The notes beneath the pieces were generated by a model. The model saw only the letters and a list, made by a program, of their open reading frames with translations, did not search any database and was not told the DNA's origin. DNA of 64,000 nt from Aedes albopictus (taxonomy: Eukaryota > Arthropoda > Insecta > Diptera > Culicidae): positions 46,617,155 through 46,681,154 of the forward strand of contig NC_085137.1 of NCBI RefSeq assembly GCF_035046485.1, in the 5' to 3' direction. Positions 56,301-64,000 of this stretch are shown here, piece after piece. Made by a program: the position numbers and the translations under genes. Position 1 is the stretch's first letter, and each line of letters begins with the position of its first letter.

Positions 56301-58699
56301 GTACTGCTATCCGGCCTCTGGATCGCATGGTGTGGGATGAAATAGCATTCTTCGTTGGGTTGCTCGACGAGACTGAACGTTCCGGCTTTCTCCATATGTC
56401 CCAGGTCGAGGTACTCCTGCATAAACTTGCGGTATTCGGCGTACAAGTGTTCATCCTTTTCCAGCCTTTTTTCGAGAAGAAGCAGTCTCCGATGGGCCAT
56501 GTGCTTCGAATCGCCAAGTTTCGAATCGATGTCCTTGAACGGCAAGGCGAGGACGTAACGACCAGTTTCGTCACGGGTGTGGGTCGAGGCAAAATGTTCT
56601 TCCGCCTTTTGTTCGTCGCTACAGTAGATTCGCTCTTGTCCGTAGGATTCGAGTTCCCAAAACTTCGAAAGTTGGTCACCCAGCTGTTCGTTGGTTATCG
56701 GGAGTGCTTGTACGACAGGGTAGGAACTTCTCTCGGTTACTGGACCTCCAGCAACCCATCCGAAAACCGTTTGCCGCAGGGTGGGCAGTCCGTCCGACAA
56801 CTTATAGCTTCGGCTCAGCATCATCTTGTCCCAATCCAAAATGCCGAAGAGAATCTCCACGCGAGCAGGCTGGTTGAAGTTGGGGTCAGCGAGATCAATC
56901 CACTCTGGAATTTCCCAATGCGCGTATTTGAAGGGGCGCAATGGAAGTTTTGTTGTAATGTTTGGCGTAACGAGAAACTCGGAGATGGAGTCAAAGTAGG
57001 AACATTTCGAACTCACGTGGGCGACGACAGCTTCGGAAATCCTTTTGCCTGCTCCTCCAAAGCCAACCACAGAGACGTCCGACGGGAAGGTTTTGAGGCG
57101 AAGTTTTTGCACACAAGCACTGGTCATGAACGTCGACATCGCACAGGAATCCAGAACGGCACGACACTCTTGCACTTCGCCATTCTCGCCTCGAACAAAT
57201 ACAATCGCCGTGTGTAGCAAAGCTTGATCCGAAGCAGAAATCAGCTGAACCCGTTTTGACGCCATATTCGAATCTCTGCTTGGGGTACCAAACACCATCG
57301 GTACGGGCGCATGTGTTTCGACAGGAATGGTGGACTCGACCAGTTCGACGACTTCCGTTACAGTGCACAATTCGACACGACTTGGTCCGGGTTGAGGTGC
57401 TGGCTCCTTTCCTCCGTTGTCATCCTTCGAGTTCGGGTTGGGTTTCGATCTAACAGTTTGGTTTGATGGAGCTTTCGGATCAAAATGGAGGAGAGTATTG
57501 TGCCTTTGACCGCAATCCTTACACGAGCCACTCTTACAATCGGCAACAACATGGCGGTTGCTGAAGCAATTGATGCACAGTCGAAGCTCCTTGACACGTT
57601 GGAAGCGTAGCGATGGAGATTTGGAAAGGAAAGACCGACACTCGTTGATGTAATGCGCACCGGAACAATGGAAACAACCAAACCTTCTCTTCGAATCGTC
57701 CTCCTTGGAACTCACTAGTACCTTCGGAAATTGCTTGGGGCCCACCACAGGTTTTCCGACAACACGACTGGATAGTTTATTGTCTTGTTCCAAATTTTCC
57801 AAAATACGGCAGCGATTTTGCAGAAAGTCAACCATTTCCTGCCACTTGACCAGATTAGTACCGACAATTTGGGATTCGAAGTCCTTGTGGGTTTGTTTGT
57901 CGAGTTTGGAAGCGACGACGTGGACAACCATTGATTCCGAAAGTGTATCGAGATTCAGCTTCAGCGAAGACAAGGCACGAAGGTTTTTCTGCACAACGTT
58001 CACAAGATCACGAAGGGCGGTAGAGGATTCACATTGGATCGGTTTCAACTGGAAGATTTCGGCAAGATGGCGGTCGACCAACCAGCGACGATTTTCATAC
58101 CGCGTTTCCAACGCCTTCCACAGAGACGAAAACGATTCCTCCGGAGTTTCGATTCCAGCAGCTTCACCGGAGAGGCAAGACCGCAAGTAGTGCAAACGTT
58201 GTTGATCGTTGAGGGATTCGTTCCGGCGGATCAAGAGGTTGAACTGGCTCCGGAAATAAATCCACTCTTCGTAGTGACCACTGAAGCGAGGCAACGTGAT
58301 ATCCGGCAGTATGATGGACGAATCGGGGAAGGGCTTTTGGGAAACACTGGTTTCGAGAGGGGGCTTTGCTTCAGAGGGGGTCGAAAGGGGTTTCAATTTT
58401 ACGGCAATCTGGTACTTGATTTCTCCCAACAGATCGTAGAATTCTTCGGCAGCTAGTTCAACGGCCGAAACATCATCATCTTTGATTAAACCGTACAGCT
58501 TGGTCTCGGTTTCGAAATAGGAATCACGCATTTCATCTAAACCCGCTTTGCGAGTTTCGAGTTGCAATGGGTCGTCACCGTCCTTGAAAGCGGTAACAAA
58601 GGTCAAAATTTTGCTAGCACGTTGTTTCAGTGCTTGCAGCGTTCTTTGGAACGACAAAATGGAAGCTTTTCTCTCGGCAGCCATTTTGAAAAGTGGCAA
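53321..58699 (-). CDS. BEL/Pao Gag-Pol polyprotein, 1,792 aa, intact
   Basis: A single frame covers the whole coding region. In order: a gag-like N-terminus (residues ~1-330, DUF1759 type); CCHC knuckles at ~340-402 (CFHCSGAHYINEC, CINCFSNRHVVADC, CKDCGQRH); a DUF1758 aspartic protease with VLDSCAMSTF at ~517, where the residue after DS is C and not the usual G; reverse transcriptase with YVDD at ~925; RNase H from about 1150 (LLGFSDASEKGYG); integrase with an HHCC zinc region (~1390-1430), then the D (~1481), D (TDNGTNF, ~1547) and E (GGIWE, ~1592) catalytic triad; and a C-terminal DUF5641 domain. There is no stop or frameshift. The start at 58699 is the first ATG and gives MPLFKMAAERK; a second ATG five codons on is an alternative. 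Expected products are particle protein, protease, RT/RNase H and integrase. Probably competent for transposition. Confidence 0.96.
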   Translation of the reverse strand: MPLFKMAAERKASILSFQRTLQALKQRASKILTFVTAFKDGDDPLQLETRKAGLDEMRDSYFETETKLYGLIKDDDVSAVELAAEEFYDLLGEIKYQIAVKLKPLSTPSEAKPPLETSVSQKPFPDSSIILPDITLPRFSGHYEEWIYFRSQFNLLIRRNESLNDQQRLHYLRSCLSGEAAGIETPEESFSSLWKALETRYENRRWLVDRHLAEIFQLKPIQCESSTALRDLVNVVQKNLRALSSLKLNLDTLSESMVVHVVASKLDKQTHKDFESQIVGTNLVKWQEMVDFLQNRCRILENLEQDNKLSSRVVGKPVVGPKQFPKVLVSSKEDDSKRRFGCFHCSGAHYINECRSFLSKSPSLRFQRVKELRLCINCFSNRHVVADCKSGSCKDCGQRHNTLLHFDPKAPSNQTVRSKPNPNSKDDNGGKEPAPQPGPSRVELCTVTEVVELVESTIPVETHAPVPMVFGTPSRDSNMASKRVQLISASDQALLHTAIVFVRGENGEVQECRAVLDSCAMSTFMTSACVQKLRLKTFPSDVSVVGFGGAGKRISEAVVAHVSSKCSYFDSISEFLVTPNITTKLPLRPFKYAHWEIPEWIDLADPNFNQPARVEILFGILDWDKMMLSRSYKLSDGLPTLRQTVFGWVAGGPVTERSSYPVVQALPITNEQLGDQLSKFWELESYGQERIYCSDEQKAEEHFASTHTRDETGRYVLALPFKDIDSKLGDSKHMAHRRLLLLEKRLEKDEHLYAEYRKFMQEYLDLGHMEKAGTFSLVEQPNEECYFIPHHAIQRPDSSTTKVRVVFDASAKSSNGISLNDLLLVGPTLQPHLVNILLAFRVHKVVATTDVSKMFRQISIREEDRRFLLILWRSSCEEEISIYRLTTVTYGTACAPFQATRTLMQICEDEAENFPLAAQFGKKSVYVDDALFGAETVEELLEKRKQFEAMLAKAGFELHKWCSNREEVLADLPTEKLEQKVLFSEEGRTKTLGLTWQPAQDIFSFEIPSAAFSEGVPTKRKVLSDISKLFDPLGFAGPVVMTGKLLMQELWKQKQTWDGALDAKQEKLWYEFRRQLQQMESIKISRCVLPLSNTISVDLLGFSDASEKGYGACLYLKSRNIQGQIAIRLLCSKSHVAPLKANRATIPRLELCGAVLLAQLVDQVTRSLPIDIDQIKLWSDSTIALSWINTCPSKLDVFVANRVAKILRFTRASNWCHVGGHENPADLVSRGLMPSELESATLWWRGPSFLKDPETTWSTNVNLIAEEDLPELTTITANPVVTERFPLFDNCSSYNTMIRVVARIKRLFQNRKRGPDHQLRGVFTMQELRLAKLILVRLVQKEAYPEVFDHLQNQVTTKNNSLIPLSPFVDNHGILRVGGRLSKSSCPYDQKHQMILPPSHPFTDAVIRSVHTSNMHVGAQTTLTAIRREYWIVRGKSAVKRVIRACVRCFKYNARPIRQYMGDLPACRLEGEYPFYRVGIDLCGPIAIKQRNKRSTVEHKGWIALFVCLETKAIHLEIVSELSTAAFLAAFDRFVSRRGKPASVWTDNGTNFVGAANLLKEWKEFFEMNETQESIRRASDAEIEWCFNPPEAPHFGGIWEANIRQTKSLLVKYTAGATLCFEELSTVLARIEAVLNSRPMTSLSDDPEDFEPLTPGHFLIFRPLTAIPRPEVSVGPRHARSCFEHINHIVKHFWDRWSSEYLSSLQQRFKWHKKVEVKEGQLVLIKKDNLPVQKWMLGRIVELFPGTDGVTRVVNVKTKNGLLRRSVSKLCFLPVDPEQTVGRDVFQRGEDV
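53328..53339 (-). other. Polypurine tract
   Basis: On the element's strand ACGGGGGGAGGA directly abuts the 3' LTR, the place where plus-strand DNA synthesis is primed. Confidence 0.85.
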
Positions 58700-58879
58700 T
58701 TGGTTGTGTGTTCAACAAAAAATGACGCTATCGCACTCAAGGAAAAAGCACAAAATGGCACACGATTCTATTCGGTTGATTTATTAAACGCGCTTGCTCT
58801 TGCTCAAAAAACGATCCACCTACCTTCTTTCCCCTTTCGACCGGTTGCCAATCGACAGTCGCAGCACTTTCCGTCTCTG

Positions 58880-58906
58880 CCAGATCCGGCTCGAAGGACC
58901 TTTTGA
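58880..58906 (-). other. Likely primer-binding site
   Basis: Directly inside the 5' LTR on the element's strand is TCAAAAGGTCCTTCGAGCCGG-like sequence (given here in part). The GGTCCTTCGAGCCGG core looks like the complement of a tRNA 3' arm, but I cannot name the tRNA with certainty. Confidence 0.45.
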
Positions 58907-59657
58907 TGTACGAGACGTCGACACCGTCCGGCTCCTCGAATTTGGTGGGGCCTGGTTGCACCGGTTTCGCTGGCCAAGCGGACAATCTCACTGCACTTCA
59001 ATTCGATACTTTTCGGCACTTGTTTTCGATTATTGTTCTTGTTTGTTTCGACACTGATTTCTTCGAGAAATCTCTAGGACACTCGACCGTGATCCTAAAG
59101 TTTCTTCTACAGGTTCGTCACTAAGTCCAAGTTCGTTACACAGTTCAACGTTCGTCACACAGTTCAGTCCAAAAGAGCGACACGATCACAAATCGGAACA
59201 CTGCCCAAGGCTCGACACACAAATCTTCAAAAAAGGCCAATTAGGCAGTTTACTGCCCTGCATAGGCAAATTCACTCCACAACCGAACCGAGACTTCTTT
59301 CGATAAAAGCGGACAAATAAAACGCAGTTGTTTGCTCGACGAACTACACTAAACTGATCATGTATTTCTTTTTGTGGCCACAAAATTTCTACATGGAACT
59401 ATATACATAAAGCGAGAGAGATTTTACATATGTATTTGCTTATTTACCGGTTTCGTATACACACAAACGATAGCTAGCTCGAAGACGATGATGCTCGATG
59501 ACTGCCGACAGAGTGTGCGGTGCACGGCGACGACGACGACGGCGACGATGATGATGATCATTTCTCGCTCGGTACTGCGATCGAAGTCGATACATGTTTG
59601 CGCTCGTGACTGCTGCTAGGGTGGTTCGTAAACTGTTGACTCAATTTGCTCTAAACA
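58907..59657 (-). repeat. 5' LTR of the BEL/Pao element
   Basis: 751 bp, matching the other LTR at every position I compared. It should hold the promoter for the polyprotein transcript. No TATA box is obvious near the expected start. Confidence 0.95.
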
Positions 59658-59724
59658 CTATCAAAATTAATTGAGAATCGCATCAGTATTGACAGTTTTA
59701 TAGCTGAAATAGTGCAAACGGGCC

Positions 59725-59998
59725 CATATAGCCGAGGCGGTAAACGCACGGGTATTCAGCATGACCATGCTGAGGGTGACGGGTTCGATTCCCGGTCGGT
59801 CCAGGATCTTTTCGTAAAGGAAATTTCCTTGACTTCCTTGGGCATAGAGTATCTTCGTGCCTGCCACACGATATACGCATGCAAAATGGTCATTGGCAGC
59901 GGAAGCTCTCAGTTAATAACTGTGGAAGTGCTCATAGAACACTAAGCTGAGAAGCAGACTTTGTCCCAATGAGGACGTTACGCCAAGAAGAGAGAGAG
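59725..59998 (+). mobile_element. Feilai-like tRNA-derived SINE, full length
   Basis: The head has the A box TAGCCGAGGCGGTAAACGC and B box GGGTTCGATTCCCGG. The body has GGGCATAGAGTATCTTCGTG, AACTGTGGAAGTGCTCATAG and AACACTAAGCTGAGAAGCAG then ACTTTGTCCCAATGAGGACG; the tail is (AG)n. AGTGCAAACGGGCC flanks both sides (59711-59724; 59999-60012), a clean 14-bp target duplication. The body is diagnostic of the Aedes Feilai SINE family as I remember it. Confidence 0.85.
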
Positions 59999-60403
59999 AG
60001 TGCAAACGGGCCATAGAATTGTTAAAGAGCGCCTAAAATTCACTCTGAAGAGGTTTGAGTTTTGGATTTTATAAAAATAAGTACTTAACCAATTTCAATG
60101 AAAATTTTACAATTTAATATTTATTGTGTTGAAAACTCATAGTAAAATTTTCAGACGTTTTGATACACTAACAGTAAAGTTATAGCCTGAACCATTTTAA
60201 GAATGAGTGTACAAGATTCCGAAAATCTAATTTTCTCGCGTCGGAGATATCTCCGTTAATACTTAACCGATTTCGATGAAATTTGTATGGGATCATCCAC
60301 ACATAACATACTGTTGTTGGTTGAAAAATCGGCCATTTTGATGCATGATGTCAAAAGTTATACACTATTTTCCGTGGTGCAATTTGAGTCGGGACACCCT
60401 TTA

Positions 60404-60539
60404 TACATGTGTACCATGATATTGGGAGGTGAAAGTGTTACAAGCAATGTATTAAGTATAGTAAAAACCCTTACGAAGGGGGGAGGGGGGGGGGGGGTTC
60501 GAAAAATCCCAATTTTACCGTGACGTACTTAATAGATGC
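60404..60539. repeat. G-run segment
   Basis: CTTACGAAGG is followed by a run of about twenty G interrupted once by A and then TTCGAAAAATCCC. It is likely part of a dispersed element; the ends are not identified. Confidence 0.45.
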
Positions 60540-60930
60540 TTCTTTACAAGGGCTTTCAGGGGCGTTCCAGGGATGTTCCAGGGGAGTTCCAGAGGGCTTC
60601 ATGAACATTCCAGGGGATTTCAAGGAGTTTCAAGGGCATTCCAGGGGTGTCTCAGAGATATTCAGAGGATTAAAGGAGTCCCAGGAGTACTTCAGGAGCG
60701 ATCCAGGGGTTTTTAAGAGATTTCAGCGGTTGGTCCAGTGAGTTAAGGAGTTCCCAGGGGTCTTCCAGGAGAATTCCAGGGGCTTGCAAAAGCATGTCAG
60801 TGTAGTTCAGGGGGTTTCAGGAATGTTTTAGGAGTTTTCAAGGGGCTTCAGGGTCTTTCAGGGGGTCACAGAAGTGTTTGAGGAGCGTTACATGATGTTC
60901 AAAGGGTGGGTTTTAGGCGGTTTCGGGGGC
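60540..60930. repeat. G-rich degenerate array
   Basis: TTCCAGGGGTTTCAGG- and GGGCTTCAGGG-type words, as at 14.13-14.37 and 63.15-63.77 kb. Confidence 0.8.
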
Positions 60931-61367
60931 GTTCATTCGAAAATTCATCTCATGCATGTGAACAGTATCCAACAAATATTTTCAGTCATTTTTGCTTCTA
61001 GTCATGTTTAACCGTTATGTGTCCGACAAACTTTTTGCTTTTTTCTACACCGTGTATTTTCAATGGGTGCTGGGTACCCGGGTACCCTGTCGGCTACATA
61101 AGGGTTAAAACGATTTTAGTCAACCGGAGCTCTCTTCAAATGAGAAGCGATTCCTTGTCATTTGAATAAATCGTCACTCAAATGACTACCTGGGCACAAC
61201 ATATGAAAAACCCGGAAAAATACACCAAACTGAAAAATTGTCGGATGTCGGGTCAAACTTTATTGAGCATTGGACCACTGTGTAACTCACATTGGATAAT
61301 TGTTAGGTCTATGTTGGATTTGGTGACCCAAATGAAAACAGGTCATTGATAGGTTTTTGATATGTTA
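60931..61367. other. No gene recognised
   Basis: Includes a short palindrome GGGTACCCGGGTACCC at about 61072. Otherwise ordinary A+T-rich sequence. Confidence 0.4.
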
Positions 61368-61369
61368 TA

Positions 61370-62586
61370 CACTCCCGTTCAAAAGTTTGGGGTCACCCCC
61401 TCAAAAACATGTCATTGTTTTAGGCCCATATCTCCGCCAATTTGCGTCCGATTTCAAAACCCTAGGTTTCATTCAAAAGATAATAAGTCAAAGAAACTTT
61501 GAACATGATTTAAAAAAAAATCAAAAAAAATTGTATGTAAACTTAACCCAAATTTGCCAAACTTTCTAAAAAATGAATATAAACTTACTGCAGTGTCGCT
61601 GGAAGTTGGGTCGACCAAATGTTAAGATGAGATCGGTAATATGACCCATTTTCTATTAGCTTTCAACTGCTTTTTACAGAACTTAGCTAAAAAATCTAGA
61701 AAAAAAGTTATTAAGTAAATTAATCCTTGATGTTATCGACCAAAAGTTTGGGGTCACCCCTCAAAATGCTGTTTCGGCCAATAGTTTGGGGTCACTATCG
61801 TAAAACATGGAAAAGTGATTTGTTGATATCTTTGTCATCTTTCATTCAATTTTAATTCTTCTTGGCTTATTTGAAACAAAATGAATGATACTTACTGCAT
61901 AGACATTGAACCACACATATTTGTTGAAATTTACATACTAAAACTTAACGTAAAGTTGCCTCATTTTTTGAAGCGTGGTAAAATGTGCTAACTTTACATA
62001 ACGTTTTTATATACAAAAATCGTTAAATACGTTAAGTTGAAGACATCAAACGTAAATTTAGTTAATTATCTTTGAAATGAGCCAAAAATAATTAAAATTG
62101 AACTATAGATGACGAAGATATCACCAAATCACTTTTCCATGTTTTACGAAAGTGACCCCAAACTGTTGGCCGATACATCATATTGAGGGGTGACCCCAAA
62201 CTTTTGGTCGATGACATCAAGGATTAATTTACTTAATAACTTTTTTTTCTAGATTTTTTAGCTAAGTTCTGTAAAAAGCAGTTGGAAGCTAATAGAGAAT
62301 GGGTCATATTAAATACCGCTCTCATCTTAAAATTTGGTCGACCCAACTTTCAGCGACACTGCAGTAAGTTTATATTCATTTTTTAGAAAATTTGGCAACT
62401 TTGGGTTAAGTTTACATACAACATTTTTTGAAAAAGATTTTTTTAAATCATGTTCAAAGTTTCTTTGACTTATTATCTTTTGAATGAAACCTAGGGTTTT
62501 GAAATCGGACACAAATTGGCGGAGATATGGGCCTAAAAAAATGACATGTTTTTGAGGGGGTGACCCCAAAGTTTTGAACGGGAGTG
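61370..62586. mobile_element. 1.22-kb near-complete palindromic element, CACTCCCGTTCAAAAGTTT end, TA duplication
   Basis: CACTCCCGTTCAAAAGTTT at the left and its complement ending CGGGAGTG at the right are flanked by TA. The arms match over almost the full length (centre near 61978), including GATAATAAGTCAAAGAAACT and AAATCACTTTTCCATGTTTT. AGTTTGGGGTCAC occurs three times in the left arm and three times inverted in the right arm, a likely set of internal protein-binding repeats. There is no transposase. A relic arm is at 12250. Confidence 0.9.
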
Positions 62587-62673
62587 TACGTCATCAATCA
62601 CAAGCAAAGCTTGATCCGTTCAACAATTAGCGAGAATCATTCAACATTAGGATAAGCTAGCTTAAGAAAGTGT

Positions 62674-62993
62674 CCCGAGCAGAGGAAAAAAGCTCAATAA
62701 TAGCATATTTTGATACGGAGATCAAAAAGTGATGTTTGTTTGTTTGAGATAAGAGGTAAAAGTACTGGAAATAATATCTCAATTTTACTCCTGGAACATC
62801 ATCATCATAGCACATTAAGCTCTTAAGATCTAACCAATAGCAGTGAGTTATTTGATCGATCTTCAGAATCAAATTTTGCTATTGGTTAGATGGTTCAAGA
62901 ACAAATTTTTGCTACAATTTCCAGTACTTTTACCTCTTATCTCAAACAAACCAATATCACATTTTGATCGGCAGTCATTGGCCTCTGCCGGGG
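62674..62993. mobile_element. ~320-bp MITE, CCCGAGCAGAGG end
   Basis: CCCGAGCAGAGG at the left and CCTCTGCCGGG at the right are an inverted pair. Inside, TGAGATAAGAGGTAAAAGTA then CTGGAAAT is mirrored by ATTTCCAGTACTTTTACCTC. It shares its terminus with the ends at 16840 and 21481. Confidence 0.75.
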
Positions 62994-63149
62994 GTTCAAC
63001 ATTTGTGTGCCTAGAAAATGAAATTCAAGGGAATAAATTATTGGAGAGTTTAAGAAATGAGTGGATCTAGATGTTCATTGGATATTTTTCAACTACTGTG
63101 AAAACAAAACTTCCAGTAGTATTCAACAATTGGCGAATTACCCTACCAA

Positions 63150-63770
63150 TGGATTTCAAAGCAGTTCAAGGAGAGTTCATTCGGGGTTTCAGGGGGTTTT
63201 GGGGCGTTTCCGGAGGTTTAAGAGGTATCCGAGCGTGTCAGGTAGCTTCCAGAGATAGGCTTTTAGAAGAGCTCCAAAAGCTTTCAAAGTTTTCAAAGCG
63301 ACTTTCAGATGATTTCAGAGGTTTGTAAGGGGTTTCGTGGGGGTTGCAAAGGGATTTAAAATCATTTTATTGGATTTGAAGGGGCTCAAGGAGGGGCTTA
63401 GGAGCAACGGTAGAGTCTTTGGGAAGACTACTGGGGTTCTGGAGAGTTTCGAGGCGTTTCAAAAGATTCAACGGGGAGTCTAAAGGGAGTTTCAGGTCAT
63501 TTTTAGAGATTTCAGACAGCTACAGTAGGGTTTAACCCTTTGGAGCCGGAGGGGCTCAGCTTCAAAGTTCAAGGGATTTCCCTTGAAGTCTCGAGTCTCA
63601 AGAGGATTTCTGAGGGGTTCCATGGCGTTGTAGAGTTTAAGGGTAGATCACAATGATCTTAGGGGGGATGGGGTGGATTTCGAGGCATAACAAGACGTTT
63701 TAAGAGATTTAGGTATAGTTCAGGGGAAGTCTAAGGTGGCCTCAGAGGAGTTTGCTGTGGAGTTGTAAGC
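63150..63770. repeat. G-rich degenerate array
   Basis: GGGTTTCAGGGGGTTTTGGGG, AGTTTCAAGG and TTTCAGAGATTTCAG words. It is the same style as 60.54-60.93 kb. Confidence 0.75.
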
Positions 63771-64000
63771 TGTGTCCGACGCCACTTTGGAATGGCGGCC
63801 CAGATGGCGGCTATACGGTTACTATTTGACACATGAAACTATACAATGTGTAACGGTTCGTAGCACGCCCTCTGCAGGGTATTGGGAGTTTGTCGCGGTC
63901 TAGTGTAATTTTCGTCTGTTTGTATTGAATTCAGTATTTGTGTTGTGTTTCCACTCTATGTGTTTGCTGGTCATCCGAACAGGACAGTAGTAAATGATAG
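63771..64000. other. Window edge, possibly an LTR start
   Basis: From about 63849 the sequence TGTAACGGTTCGTAGCACGC followed by CCTCTGCAGGG has the look of the start of an insect LTR, but the other end is outside the window and no internal sequence is seen. It may equally be plain genomic sequence. Confidence 0.2.

Larger units (their letters stand above)
52577..59657 (-). mobile_element. Full-length BEL/Pao LTR retrotransposon, apparently intact
   Basis: Two 751-bp LTRs (TG...CA) flank one uninterrupted polyprotein gene on the minus strand. The 5-bp target duplication CTATC is at 52572-52576 and 59658-59662, as expected of BEL/Pao. I see no difference between the two LTRs, so insertion is very recent. 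A purine-rich tract precedes the 3' LTR and a primer-binding-like sequence follows the 5' LTR. No envelope-like frame exists, so this is a retrotransposon and not a recognisable endogenous virus with a glycoprotein. Confidence 0.96.
52081..60401. mobile_element. TA-flanked TIR element split by BEL/Pao and SINE insertions
   Basis: AAGGGTGTCCCGACTCAAAT at 52081 faces ATTTGAGTCGGGACACCCTT ending at 60401, with TA at 52079-52080 and 60402-60403. The inverted match continues through TTGCACCACGGAAAATA and AAAATGGCCGATTTTTCAAC for at least 190 bp. Subtracting the BEL/Pao element and the SINE with their duplications leaves about 0.95 kb, so the host is a non-autonomous mariner-type element that received two later insertions. 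Confidence 0.85.

Noticed and set aside
56327..57217. 296-codon plus frame opposite the BEL/Pao gene
   Set aside because: It is antisense to the polyprotein and has no domain.
61060..61100. GGGTACCCGGGTACCC palindrome as a regulatory site
   Set aside because: A single short palindrome with no supporting context.
63849..64000. Confident LTR call at the window end
   Set aside because: Only one edge is visible and there is no internal or duplicate sequence.

Overview
This is animal nuclear DNA. It is A+T-rich and dominated by transposons. Five things point to a culicine mosquito, most likely Aedes: a tRNA-derived SINE that looks like the Aedes Feilai family, RTE-type LINE fragments, an intact BEL/Pao LTR element, many TA-flanked palindromic elements, and long degenerate GGAATTCCTCCAG-type arrays. 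The species is inferred from family recognition, not from a database match.

Host genes are sparse. One complete gene is clear: a secreted zinc carboxypeptidase A (M14) at 48.8-50.2 kb, with three exons, a TATA box, an arthropod TCAGT initiator and a poly(A) signal. A single 95-bp exon at 4.1 kb encodes a degenerate EF-hand. It probably belongs to a large gene (NOX5-like is my best guess) whose other exons I do not see. A second exon-like open frame at 43.7 kb lies inside a transposon.

Layout. 0-6.5 kb: degenerate arrays, the EF-hand exon, and a LINE-like insertion with a 20-bp target duplication. 6.5-22.8 kb: short repeats, a ~150-bp minisatellite, a 1.13-kb palindromic element and A+T-rich MITE-like sequence, with no convincing gene. 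22.8-32.1 kb: a dead RTE LINE on the minus strand, opened by two later insertions. One is a 6.3-kb hAT-ended element stuffed with degenerate satellite and carrying its own nested TA element. The other is a 1.05-kb retroposon that encodes only a LINE ORF1 protein. 32.4-36.2 kb: another array split by a 2.05-kb inverted-repeat element that itself holds a hAT-like MITE. 36-46 kb: a LINE 3' fragment, a 2.19-kb fold-back element with an 8-bp duplication, SINEs and several TIR elements. 46.7-48 kb: another array just upstream of the carboxypeptidase gene. 52.1-60.4 kb: a ~0.95-kb TA-flanked element broken by a full-length BEL/Pao element (two 751-bp LTRs with no difference I can see, one 1,792-aa open polyprotein) and by a SINE. 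60.5-64 kb: arrays, a 1.2-kb palindromic element, a small MITE and a possible LTR edge at the end.

The mobile elements form datable layers because most keep their target-site duplications. The BEL/Pao copy is the youngest and looks autonomous. The RTE, hAT and LINE-like copies are old and broken. No CRISPR, prokaryotic operon or complete functional tRNA gene is present.
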